DNA of 64,000 nucleotides from Haliscomenobacter sp040401995 (GTDB lineage: Bacteria; Bacteroidota; Bacteroidia; Chitinophagales; Saprospiraceae), in assembly GCA_040401995.1 (NCBI GenBank), contig JBBANM010000029.1, forward strand, positions 1 through 64,000, in the 5' to 3' direction. Shown one piece after another: positions 1 through 7,250 of the stretch. The notes under the pieces were generated by a model that was given only the letters and a program-made list of their open reading frames with translations, did not search any database and was not told the DNA's origin. The first letter of the stretch is position 1. Each line of letters starts with the position of its first letter. The position numbers and the translations under genes are program-made.

Positions 1-1
1 A

Positions 2-355
2 TTTTTAGAAAGTGTGCAGCTTAATTCAATTGGCGACATTTTGAATTACACCCTTTCTGAAGTTACAGTCGCAGAATTAAGATTTGGAGTAGAATGCTCT
101 TCTCCTGATTTGATTCAAGAGAAGCGTACTAGGCTGAAAAATCTACTTTCTCGTTTACAAATAGTTCCTTTTTCAACGGCAATTGAATTGTATGCAATTG
201 AAAAAGCTCGGTTACGGTCAAAGGGAGAAATCATTCCTGATTTTGACATCCTCATAGGAGTTACTGCTGTTTCAAACGGAATGAAACTGGTAACCAATAA
301 TTCAAAACACCTGTCAAAAATCAACCAGATTGAACTTGAGGATTGGACAAAGTAG
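2..355 (+). CDS. PIN-domain toxin, VapC-like (5' end cut by window edge)
   Basis: This is the C-terminal part of a PIN-domain protein of the VapC family, which normally cleaves RNA as the toxin of a type II toxin-antitoxin pair. The reading frame is open from base 2 with no stop, so the visible GTG at base 14 is probably internal and the true start lies to the left. The segment TVAELRFGVE matches the conserved second acidic motif of PIN domains (family form x-AELxxG). Further on, PDFDILIGVTAVSNG carries the third acidic cluster, and KLVTNNSKHLSKI-x-LED-W is the typical VapC tail. Family members are about 130 residues, so roughly 20 residues with the first catalytic Asp are missing. A VapB-type antitoxin would be expected just upstream, outside the window. 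Confidence 0.8.
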   Translation, partial: FLESVQLNSIGDILNYTLSEVTVAELRFGVECSSPDLIQEKRTRLKNLLSRLQIVPFSTAIELYAIEKARLRSKGEIIPDFDILIGVTAVSNGMKLVTNNSKHLSKINQIELEDWTK

Positions 356-391
356 GTTGCCTTTTTCTTTACAACAAATATTCTTCAAAAT

Positions 392-1420
392 CTACCCTCC
401 CCCATTCACCAACAACCTTGCCTTACCAATCAATTCAATCGATTTCAACAATTTTTCCTGAGGCAACGCCGCATTGTCCATCTGAAAAGTAACCCGCGAT
501 ACTCCGCCTAAATCCTCGCTGTGGCGCAGGATGCGTTCCGCAATTTCCTCTGGGCCGCCCACCAATAGCGCGCCATAGCGACCCGCTTGCGCTTCAAACT
601 GTTGTCGAGTAACGGGCGGCCAGCCGCGCTCGCGCCCAATACGCGTAAACACCTCTGCATAGCCCGGGAAAAATTCATCTTTGGCTTGTTGAGAGGTTTC
701 AGCCACATATCCCAAGCTGTGGAGTCCCACTTTGAGTTGCTCCGGTGCAAAACCAGCAGCCGCGCCAGCCTGACGGTACAAATCCACCAAAGGGCGAAAA
801 CGGCGCGTTTCGCCACCAATGACGGCCACCATCAAGGGCAAACCCAAGCTACCCGCGCGGACAAACGATTGTGGCGTGCCACCCACCCCCACCCAAATGG
901 GCAATTGCGATTGCACCGGGCGCGGATAGATTGCTACATTCTCGAGTGCAGGGCGGAATTTACCATTCCAAGTCACCACCTCATTGTCGCGAATATGCAG
1001 GAGTAGGTTGAGTTTTTCCACAAAAAGGGCATCGTAATCGTTGAGGTTCAAACCAAAAAGCGGATAAGCCTCAATGAAGGAACCGCGACCGGCAATGATT
1101 TCTGCCCGTCCTTTGGAGATGATGTCCAAACTGGCAAAATTTTGGAATACCCGCACCGGATCAGCGGCGCTCAGCACAGTGACCGCGCTCATCAGTCGGA
1201 TGCGTTTGGTCATGGCCGCTGCGGCTGATAAGATGGTGATCGGCGCTGAATCCAAAAACTCTTTGCGGTGGTGCTCGCCAATGCCAAATACGTCGAGTCC
1301 TACCTGATCGGCAAATTGTACCCGCTCGAGTAGGTTTGCCATGGCTTGCATGTTTTTTTCGGGGTCGTTGGCGGAGCCGCTAAAATGGGCGGCAGCAAAA
1401 CTGTCGATTCCTATTTCCAT
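392..1420 (-). CDS. LLM-class flavin-dependent oxidoreductase (luciferase family)
   Basis: A 342-residue bacterial-luciferase-like monooxygenase, expected to use reduced FMN in the cytoplasm; the substrate cannot be read from sequence. The N-terminal strand MEIGIDSFAAAHF, the motif GIGEHH (residues 46-51), and the segment SKGRAEIIAGRGS (102-114) are hallmarks of the family, and length is normal. The ATG at 1420 begins exactly at the first beta strand. No cofactor reductase or partner gene is adjacent. The gene stands alone between the VapC-like remnant and a large non-coding stretch, so it is probably monocistronic. Confidence 0.88.
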   Translation of the reverse strand: MEIGIDSFAAAHFSGSANDPEKNMQAMANLLERVQFADQVGLDVFGIGEHHRKEFLDSAPITILSAAAAMTKRIRLMSAVTVLSAADPVRVFQNFASLDIISKGRAEIIAGRGSFIEAYPLFGLNLNDYDALFVEKLNLLLHIRDNEVVTWNGKFRPALENVAIYPRPVQSQLPIWVGVGGTPQSFVRAGSLGLPLMVAVIGGETRRFRPLVDLYRQAGAAAGFAPEQLKVGLHSLGYVAETSQQAKDEFFPGYAEVFTRIGRERGWPPVTRQQFEAQAGRYGALLVGGPEEIAERILRHSEDLGGVSRVTFQMDNAALPQEKLLKSIELIGKARLLVNGGG

Positions 1421-1553
1421 TTGTTGATTGTCTTTAGAGCTTATTTTGAGCGCAGATTAGGTTCAAACTTTACCCTCTGTAAATGTTTTGAGGTCTGAAA
1501 AAGTTGAGGGGGGATTAGGTTGAGATGGGTGTGATGAATCGCGTTTTTACAAC

Positions 1554-1587
1554 AAAAAAACGCCAACCAGATCTCCTCTGATTGGCG
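1554..1587 (-). terminator. Rho-independent terminator on the reverse strand
   Basis: An 11-bp inverted repeat (1561-1571 and 1577-1587, 10 of 11 paired, 5-nt loop) is followed on the reverse strand by seven T residues (A run at 1554-1560). It is oriented to stop transcripts arriving from the SnoaL-like gene or from the inverted-repeat element to its right. Confidence 0.75.
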
Positions 1588-1607
1588 TAATCACCATTTT
1601 ACTTACC

Positions 1608-1770
1608 TAAGGAACGGTTGAATAATAAATTACCACTTTATCCTTGCTCTTTCGCCGCCACTCTTCCTATCTTTTTCGTTACAATGCACCACATTGCGCC
1701 TCAAAAGATAGTCGATTGGCAACAAAATAGCGGCGGCTAAAATATCAATTTATTATTCACCCGTTCCTAA
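1608..1770. repeat. 163-bp palindromic element with 24-bp inverted ends
   Basis: Bases 1608-1631 and 1747-1770 are inverted repeats with 22 of 24 matches. Inside are further nested complementary pairs: GCCGCC (1654-1659) with GGCGGC (1732-1737), and CTATCTTTT (1667-1675) with AAAAGATAG (1703-1711). The whole unit can therefore fold into one long imperfect hairpin. It has no ORF. It could be a miniature inverted-repeat element or a structured RNA; a clear target duplication is not visible. Confidence 0.6.
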
Positions 1771-1915
1771 CAATATAAAAAACTCTATCCTTGTTGGTAT
1801 AAGGCACGATTGTCAATTGTGTACTCACGGGCAATGAAAAAATAGATACTTACTACAGCATACGAGTCGAAACCCTATCCTGGCTATGTTCCTCTATTTA
1901 ATCCTTACTCGCACC

Positions 1916-2407
1916 TTAATCCTTAATCGGATTATTCGCCGCTGCTTCAGCACGTATTTCCAAGTTTTCGCCCGCCGCGATCAGCCATTGTCCATTCTCT
2001 TTGACCAATGTCAGGGTCATGATATCATCCTGAGCAGTGTGCTTGCCGCCACTCGGGTCGGTATAGCCTTCCACGGCGCATCTGGCTACCACTACCGCCA
2101 CATCGGGTTTAAGGAGCGTGATTTGCGGGTTGGGGTAAAAATTCAGCGCGGTGTGATGGAACATGATCTTGTGGAAAACCGCGTGCGCTTTTACAATGTT
2201 GGCTTTGCCTTGCCAGTGCATCCCCACTACATTTACCCAGGAAGCATTTTCAGTAAAAAGCTTGGCGAAAGGTTGTCCCATGTCGTGTTGGTTCCACGTA
2301 TTTTCATAAGCGGTCAAAACGGCTTTAATCTCGGCATCATCGCCCAAAGTGGGGGTATTGAAGGCGGAGAGCAAAGCAAAAACGGTCATTAAAAATGTGA
2401 ATTTCAT
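1916..2407 (-). CDS. Exported SnoaL/SgcJ-type (NTF2-fold, DUF4440-like) protein
   Basis: A 163-residue protein with a signal peptide (about residues 1-22, hydrophobic FLMTVFALLSAF) followed by one NTF2-like cone fold domain. The segments IKAVLTAYENTWNQHD, FAKLFTENASWVNVVGMHWQG and DDIMTLTLVKENGQWLI are the typical SgcJ/EcaC (DUF4440) pattern. The family contains small-molecule binding proteins and a few isomerases; no specific reaction can be assigned. A TAATTTTG box on the reverse strand (2445-2452) is a plausible Bacteroidota -7 promoter element. The gene stands alone. Confidence 0.8.
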   Translation of the reverse strand: MKFTFLMTVFALLSAFNTPTLGDDAEIKAVLTAYENTWNQHDMGQPFAKLFTENASWVNVVGMHWQGKANIVKAHAVFHKIMFHHTALNFYPNPQITLLKPDVAVVVARCAVEGYTDPSGGKHTAQDDIMTLTLVKENGQWLIAAGENLEIRAEAAANNPIKD

Positions 2408-2508
2408 AAGGCGTTAGATTTTTGTAGGAATAAATTGTTCGCTACAAAATTAGTCTGGCGCTGAGGGAGGTTTGATGTAAAAATCCGACATTTTTTGGGA
2501 ATCTGTAG

Positions 2509-2573
2509 AGACGCGATTCATCGCGTGTCCACGATTCATCGCGTGTCAACTCCAAGATTCATAGCGTCTAGCC
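2509..2573. repeat. Cluster of short CGCGATTCATCGCG-type palindromes
   Basis: Three copies or partial copies of a short palindrome (ACGCGATTCATCGCGT at 2511-2526, CACGATTCATCGCGTG at 2530-2545, and a degraded GATTCATAGCGTC) sit in tandem. The same core recurs in the opposite orientation at 3881-3894 (CGCGATGAATCGCG) and in part near 1533-1545. They lie only in intergenic DNA, as expected for REP-like dispersed repeats. Confidence 0.6.
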
Positions 2574-3226
2574 CTTTTTTTTTAAAATAAAACTAAAAAT
2601 TTTATAAAAAAATAAAATAAACATTTTATTTTACACACCATAACACTCCCCTATGGCAAACAATTACGACCGAATATTCAAAGAGAACATCGAAGCATTG
2701 CTCCTTCCGCTGTTAAAAAAGGTGTTGGGGCTTAATCCACCCAAATTACAACCCATTGATGCCAAACTCCAGGTCACCCAGGAAGCCGAGATGGACAACA
2801 TTCGGCGAGTGGTGCATGATGATCCGGCACTGGACTATGGCTTACAAATTGAATTTCACATTGCCGATGAAGACCTGCGCAAGCGCAATCTGGTCCACTA
2901 TGCTTTGTTCCACTCTATCACCGGTCTTCCACTAAGACAGATCGTTATCTACGGCGGCAAAAGTGATCCTCGCCACATCATCCAGAATCATTTGCTTACG
3001 CTGAGTCTGGAAATGTGTTTTGAAGTCGTGGTACTCAAACAGATTCCCAAGGAGTTGTTCATCCACTCGGATGTACCTGAAGAAGTGGTTCTCGCCATTT
3101 TATGTGACTTTGGAGAAGATCAGCCAGAACAAGTAGTCCGGCAAATTTTGCAGCACCTGCACAAAATCTGCCGCAACTCAAATCGCATCAAAAAGTATCA
3201 AAAACAATTGTTAACTTTATCACATG

Positions 3227-3392
3227 TAAGAGTGTGTTTGGATTTTTTATTCGCGCTGCAAATGGCCAAAATTCACCCCAACTTCGTTGCGAAAATACTC
3301 ATGTAGCGCTGCTACACTCCGTTTTTCGCGCCTCGTTGGTGTAAATTTTGACTCATTTTCGCTTGCGAACTAAAAATCCAAACACACTCTAC
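3227..3392. mobile_element. MITE copy A: 160-bp full-length palindrome with target duplication
   Basis: The element proper is 3230-3389. Its ends are GAGTGTGTTTGGATTTTT and the exact reverse complement. The similarity between the two halves continues to the centre, where GTAGC-GCT-GCTAC forms the apex, so the unit is a snap-back of two halves of about 79 bp. Flanking triplets are TAA (3227-3229) and TAC (3390-3392), a TNA-type 3-bp duplication with one change. Ends of the form GAGnGTGTTTG and TNA duplications resemble some IS5-family elements (inference). No transposase is encoded. It interrupts the Rpn-like gene. Confidence 0.85.
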
Positions 3393-3472
3393 GAAAAATG
3401 GAAATCATTGTCAAATCTCAAGTTGAAGCCATGACTATTCATTACGACATCGAAACGGATGGCCTTTATCTG

Positions 3473-3588
3473 CAAGGAATTGAAAAAGGAATTGAACAAG
3501 GCATCGAACAGAGTCTTGAACAAGGCATCGAACGAGGCCTAGAAAAAGGAATTGAACAGGGTCTTGAAAAAGGTCTTGAACAAGGCTC
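3473..3588 (+). repeat. In-frame 12-bp repeats coding GIEQG/GLEKG units
   Basis: About ten imperfect copies of a 12-bp unit code for a run of four-residue repeats (GIEK, GIEQ, GLEK and variants) within the 3' half of the broken Rpn-like gene. Such a tail is usual in this family and is expected to form a charged helix. It is also prone to slippage, so copy number may vary between strains. Confidence 0.8.
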
Positions 3589-3897
3589 CCAACTCAAAGA
3601 GCGCGAAATCATCAAAAACTTGTGGTCACTCCAGGAGTTTTCGCTTGAAAAAATCGCCTTACTATCCAGCACCAGCCTAGAGCGCGTGATCGCAGTCATT
3701 TCGGCGCATTTACAAGCAGAGGGGCAAAGCGAAGCTATTGCTGTTCAAACGCTTGAAGCTTATCAGGCAAAATTTGTGTAGTCCGGGACTTCTCTGGGCT
3801 TATTTGAAAGAAAACAGGAAGATGGGATTTTGCTGAATTGGCGCAAAGCGATTTAGCTCTTTAGTGCCCCTCGGGTTAGTCGCGATGAATCGCGTCC

Positions 3898-4365
3898 CTA
3901 CTGTTTGTGATACTGAATGGTCATGCTTTTCGCTTTGGTAGGATTGGGCGTTTGCGGATTATCCGTATAACTGAAGCTCCACGTCATCACGTTGCCTTTG
4001 ATTTGATAAACATACGTTGCATCCGGAGCCAGCTCTTTATTGGGTGATTTGATAAAAATTTTATTGCCGCTGACGGAATAAGGAGCATCGCCAAACATGG
4101 CCGCCATGGCCGATAATGACTTTTTACATGCCTCTGGAACAATAGTTTTTTGCAAACCGGCGGCAGTAAATTCATAGCGAATACCGGCCATACAGGGCAT
4201 GCTTTTTTCTAGCATGGTTTGTACTTCTGAATTTTTACCGTCTTTATCCGTAACCAATACCGAGGTGCGTTTCCATACGCCAACAATGCTTTGTGCTTCT
4301 ACATTTGTTGCGATTACCGACAGCAATAGCCATAAAGCCATGGTTACATCTTTTCTGAAGTTCAT
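3898..4365 (-). CDS. Exported lipocalin-like small protein
   Basis: A 155-residue protein starting at the ATG at 4365 (MNFRKDV), chosen because a signal peptide follows at once (ALWLLLSVIATNVEAQ, cleavage near residue 22). The mature start SIVGVWKRTSVLVTDKDG and alternating strands such as ATYVYQIKGNVMTWSFSY resemble lipocalin-like (DUF4488/DUF5640) beta barrels of Bacteroidota. Ligand unknown. It lies 32 bp downstream of the DUF5690 transporter gene on the same strand, so it may be the last gene of that operon. Confidence 0.65.
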   Translation of the reverse strand: MNFRKDVTMALWLLLSVIATNVEAQSIVGVWKRTSVLVTDKDGKNSEVQTMLEKSMPCMAGIRYEFTAAGLQKTIVPEACKKSLSAMAAMFGDAPYSVSGNKIFIKSPNKELAPDATYVYQIKGNVMTWSFSYTDNPQTPNPTKAKSMTIQYHKQ

Positions 4366-4397
4366 TGTCAAGATTTTAAGGTGTGAAAATAATGAAA

Positions 4398-5660
4398 TTA
4401 CTGGGCATAACGCCGAAAATACCAACCAGCGTATCCAATTGATACAATTCCCAACACCGCAAATCCAATCCCTGATACATTGTAAAAATTCAAAAACTCA
4501 GGGGTCTGCTGAAGGTAACTTTTCAAAAACAACAAGGCGCAATAACCAAAATAACCCATCGTGTCAACAAAATACATGAAGTAGCCTACATTGCCTTTGT
4601 CGCGCGTCATGGCCAGCAAACGTTCAAAAAGGGTGGTGTGAATGGCCACATAGGGCACGTAAAAACCCAAACCGATCCCCACCATGTACCAAAAACCATC
4701 CAAGCCCATTTTCAAACCGGCTATTGAAAGCAAAACGAGTACAAACCCCGCAATCGACAACACGATTCCGGTATAAAAGGCCCGACTATTTGAGCTGATC
4801 AATACAATCAGGCCATTAATGAGCAGTACGCCTACGGCCACAAATATTTCTGATTGGGTAAAAACTGCCGGAATACCTTTGTAGCCGAGATCCGACCAAA
4901 TCTCCGGGGCAAAATCGGCGCGCATGCTGCGCAGTAGGGTCACCAACAGGTAAGCCAAGCCAATGCTGAGCATTCCCGGTGCGTATTTTTTAAAAATAGC
5001 CCTGCGCTCGGCGGCAGAAATGGGTTGCCGCTCGGAGCGGTGCTCCGTATCCGAAGCGCTGGGCGGCGGAATCTTGGTAAGCATCCAAATAAAAATGGCC
5101 AGCGGCACCGAAAATAATAGTCCCGCAGTAAAGGGCATCCAATAATCGCTGACGCCAATTTTCAACAAATAACTGCCTACTGATTTGGTAAAGCCGTCGG
5201 CCAAAATAAAACTGGTACACAAGCCGGCTACCAAGGCTTCCGTCATGCGGCGACCTTCCAAAAAACCTTGGATGATGCCAAAAATCATCCCTAATGGCAA
5301 TCCATTGAAAAACAGCAGAATGAAATTCCAAGGCGCGGGCACTAAACCAAAGAAGAGCAACATCAATTGGGCAAAACCTATGTATAATACCAAACGCAGG
5401 GCGCGCTGGCTGTTGCGGATTTCGGATACCACTTTGATACCAATGAACTTCGACAAGGCATAACCCAAGGTTTGCGATACCACCAACACCGTTTTGTAGC
5501 CAATTCCGCCGAGGTATTCATTGGCATAGACCCCGGCGGTAAAGGGTTTTCGAAAACCATACATGCAAAAATACGCTCCAAATGCGGCGATCATGGCCCA
5601 CAAGGAAGTGGAATAAAGCCGCTGCACGCGATTGGGAGCAGAAGCAGTAAGGTTGGTCAT
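4398..5660 (-). CDS. DUF5690-family MFS transporter
   Basis: A 420-residue membrane protein with about 12 hydrophobic segments and a cytoplasmic charged loop near residues 200-225, the usual plan of a major facilitator transporter. The N-terminal segment YFCMYGFRKPFTAGVY recalls the aromatic-R-K-x-F signature after helix 1 of organophosphate:phosphate antiporters such as GlpT (inference). I place it in DUF5690 by overall pattern. It starts 4 bp after the stop of a PhnZ-like oxygenase gene, which suggests that the transported compound is a phosphonate or related organophosphorus compound. Length is complete. Confidence 0.72.
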   Translation of the reverse strand: MTNLTASAPNRVQRLYSTSLWAMIAAFGAYFCMYGFRKPFTAGVYANEYLGGIGYKTVLVVSQTLGYALSKFIGIKVVSEIRNSQRALRLVLYIGFAQLMLLFFGLVPAPWNFILLFFNGLPLGMIFGIIQGFLEGRRMTEALVAGLCTSFILADGFTKSVGSYLLKIGVSDYWMPFTAGLLFSVPLAIFIWMLTKIPPPSASDTEHRSERQPISAAERRAIFKKYAPGMLSIGLAYLLVTLLRSMRADFAPEIWSDLGYKGIPAVFTQSEIFVAVGVLLINGLIVLISSNSRAFYTGIVLSIAGFVLVLLSIAGLKMGLDGFWYMVGIGLGFYVPYVAIHTTLFERLLAMTRDKGNVGYFMYFVDTMGYFGYCALLFLKSYLQQTPEFLNFYNVSGIGFAVLGIVSIGYAGWYFRRYAQ

Positions 5661-5664
5661 ATGA

Positions 5665-6222
5665 TTAGTTTGCGCCGGTCTTCAAACAAGCGGTCAATAC
5701 ATCGGCAAAAGCTTCAATGGGCGGTGTTACCATTTCGGGGTCTTTGGCCAGATCATCCCAAATGCGCAATTGCACTGCATCAGCAAAGAAAGGATTCAAA
5801 CGGAACGCTACTTGTTCCCCCTCACTCATCGGTCCGCCCTGCAAGGCCAAACTTTGGATCGACGGCGGACTCAATAATTCTAAATAACCGGGGTCAGTAG
5901 CTGCCAAATAGCGTTTAGCTTCTACGTGTAAGCGTGCTGGTTCGGAAACCGCAGCGCCAAAATGTTTTTCCAAAAACCTTGCTGCCAGTTCTTCATGCAA
6001 ATCATCGACGCCTTTATCGGGGGCATCAAAAGGCAATTCATGCAAAATATGCCCTACATCGTGCAGTAAACTCGCGGCAATCAAATTCGCTGTTGCGCCT
6101 TTTTGCTGGGCATGGGTAGCAGCTTGCAAAGCATGTTCCAATTGTGAAACAGCCTCACCGCCGTATGCCGAATGTCCACGTTCGCGAAACAAGGTGATGA
6201 TGTTGTCAACTACGTTTTCCAT
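5665..6222 (-). CDS. PhnZ-like HD-domain oxygenase (phosphonate-operon HDIG protein)
   Basis: A 185-residue HD-domain protein starting at ATG 6222. It matches the family named phosphonate degradation operon associated HDIG domain protein. Relative to PhnZ, which oxidatively cleaves 2-amino-1-hydroxyethylphosphonate to glycine and phosphate with a di-iron centre, key residues keep their spacing: Tyr20, Glu23, His30, His54-Asp55, His76 and His99 correspond to PhnZ Tyr24, Glu27, His34, His58-Asp59, His80 and about His104. PSIQSLALQGGPMS near residue 125 is also typical. No PhnY-type hydroxylase or aminotransferase lies near, so the substrate is uncertain. It is the first gene of a likely operon with the DUF5690 transporter. 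A longer in-frame extension to 6306 runs into repeat DNA and is rejected. Confidence 0.82.
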   Translation of the reverse strand: MENVVDNIITLFRERGHSAYGGEAVSQLEHALQAATHAQQKGATANLIAASLLHDVGHILHELPFDAPDKGVDDLHEELAARFLEKHFGAAVSEPARLHVEAKRYLAATDPGYLELLSPPSIQSLALQGGPMSEGEQVAFRLNPFFADAVQLRIWDDLAKDPEMVTPPIEAFADVLTACLKTGAN

Positions 6223-6237
6223 GGTTGTTTTTTTTAC

Positions 6238-6272
6238 AAAAATATTTCTTTTTAGGAAAAAATATTTCTTTA
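6238..6272 (-). promoter_or_regulatory. Tandem direct repeats upstream of the phosphonate-type operon
   Basis: AAAAATATTTCTT occurs twice, starting 20 bp apart (about 6238-6250 and 6258-6270), which is two helical turns. The pair lies 16-50 bp upstream of the start codon of the PhnZ-like gene, where an operator or UP-like element could sit. Nature unproven. Confidence 0.35.
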
Positions 6273-6288
6273 AACGAAAATTATGGCC

Positions 6289-6310
6289 AATAAAAAATCC
6301 AAACACACTC
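6289..6310. mobile_element. Solo end of the GAGTGTGTTTGG element
   Basis: AATAAAAAATCCAAACACACTC is the reverse complement of the left end of elements A and B (outer 22 bp). Beyond it only a short, shuffled GGCCATAATTTTCG resembles the interior, and no second end is found nearby. It is best read as the remnant of an older copy. It lies between the phosphonate-type operon and the DUF4440 gene. Confidence 0.7.
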
Positions 6311-6489
6311 TAAAAGGGATGCCATTCCAAGTGCTGTCAACTGTAATGCTTAGCCCAAAGCAACCAGGAGGGCATTTTTATCTCTTTTGAACAGATTGCA
6401 TTGTTTTTGGCCGATTGATGCATACCTTCCATGAATGGCCAATAAACTCAATTTTCGTTATTTAAATATTAAATGGGTATTAACAATCA

Positions 6490-7208
6490 ATGGTTATGAT
6501 GAAATTCTTTTCGAGCGCATTGCTTTTTTTGCTCGCCAATCATTTATCGGCTCAGATCGACCCCAGTTCAGCCCTTTTCCGCGAATTAAAAAGCCGGGAT
6601 AGCCTGCTATTTGAGATCGGTTTCAACACTTGCGACATCAGCCAATTTGAAAATCTGGTGAGCGAGGATTTTGAATTTTACCATGATCAGGCGGGAGTTA
6701 CGGCATCCAAGGCGGATTTTGTGGCGGGTATCCGCGATGGGCTTTGCAAACTCAGCTACCGCGCCAGACGGGAATTGGTAAAAGGCAGTTTGATGGTCTA
6801 CCCTCTCAAAAAGAACGGCGTGCTTTACGGCGCTTTGCAAATGGGTAAACACCGTTTTTTTTGCCTTAGAGTGTGTTTGGATTTTTTATTCGCGCTACAA
6901 ATGGCCAAAATTCACCCCAACTTCGTTACGAAAATACTCATGTAGCGCTGACCTGCCCCGACAAAGTCGGGGTACACTCTCCCGACTTTGTCGGGATGTA
7001 CCACGTTTTTCGCGCCTCGTTGGTGCAAATTTTGACTCATTTTCGCTTGCGAACTAAAAATCCAAACACACTCTTAGAAAAAGACAAACCAGAATATTTC
7101 ACCAGTATTGCACTTTTTACCCATCTTTGGATCTTGGAAAATGGTGAATGGAAACTGCACCGCGGACTGAGTTATGACCACCAAACCAAAGAGCCAGTTG
7201 TTCCATGA
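6490..7208 (+). pseudogene. DUF4440/SnoaL-like exported protein gene broken by MITE copy B
   Basis: The 5' part (6490-6868) codes a signal peptide (FSSALLFLLANHLSAQ) and an NTF2-like domain with the pattern FENLVSEDFEFYHDQAG and DFVAGIRDGLC. The 3' part (7074-7208) supplies the last strands, SIALFTHLWILENGEWKLHRGLSYDH, so one DUF4440 gene has been split. Unlike the Rpn-like gene, excising the element does not restore the frame; it would be restored if the run of eight T at 6855-6862 were seven. Thus there are two lesions, or a homopolymer sequencing error. Start could be any of the ATGs at 6490, 6496 or 6499. Confidence 0.8.
6866..7076. mobile_element. MITE copy B: 205-bp palindrome with TTA target duplication
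   Basis: The element is 6869-7073, flanked by perfect TTA duplications (6866-6868 and 7074-7076). Its ends and most of its interior match copy A almost base for base. It differs at the apex, where about 45 extra bases hold two inverted copies of CCCGACAAAGTCGGG / CCCGACTTTGTCGGG (about 6957-6994). It carries no transposase and must rely on one elsewhere in the genome. Confidence 0.87.
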
Positions 7209-7250
7209 CTTAAAGACAAAAAAACTGTAAAAAAAAAACACCATTAAGGC

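Larger units (their letters stand above)
2653..3781 (+). pseudogene. Rpn/YhgA-like PD-(D/E)XK nuclease gene, split by a mini-element
   Basis: The two halves of one gene flank a 160-bp insertion. The native 5' half (2653-3229) starts MANNYDRIFKENIEALLLPL and has an LDYGLQIEFHIAD strand like the Rpn (recombination-promoting nuclease, transposase_31/DUF4351-like) family. The 3' half (from 3393) carries the family's charged tail with many copies of GIEQG/GLEKG. Deleting the insert plus one target copy (3230-3392, 163 bp) rejoins the halves in frame into an intact 321-residue protein, so the insertion seems recent and is the only lesion. As it stands the first half ends at a TAG inside the element (3304-3306) with an element-encoded tail; the second half could start at the ATG at 3398. 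Both halves are probably inactive alone. Confidence 0.8.

Noticed and set aside
2653..3306. Taking the 217-residue frame as a complete protein
   Set aside because: Its last 25 residues are encoded by the inserted element, and the same tail appears at the end of an unrelated gene at 6868-6943.
3473..3588. A CRISPR-like array in the 12-bp repeats
   Set aside because: The units are contiguous without spacers and code for the GIEQG tail of the Rpn-like protein.
6223..6306. N-terminal extension of the PhnZ-like gene to 6306
   Set aside because: The added residues come from the element remnant and AT-rich repeats, and the family starts at the ATG at 6222.
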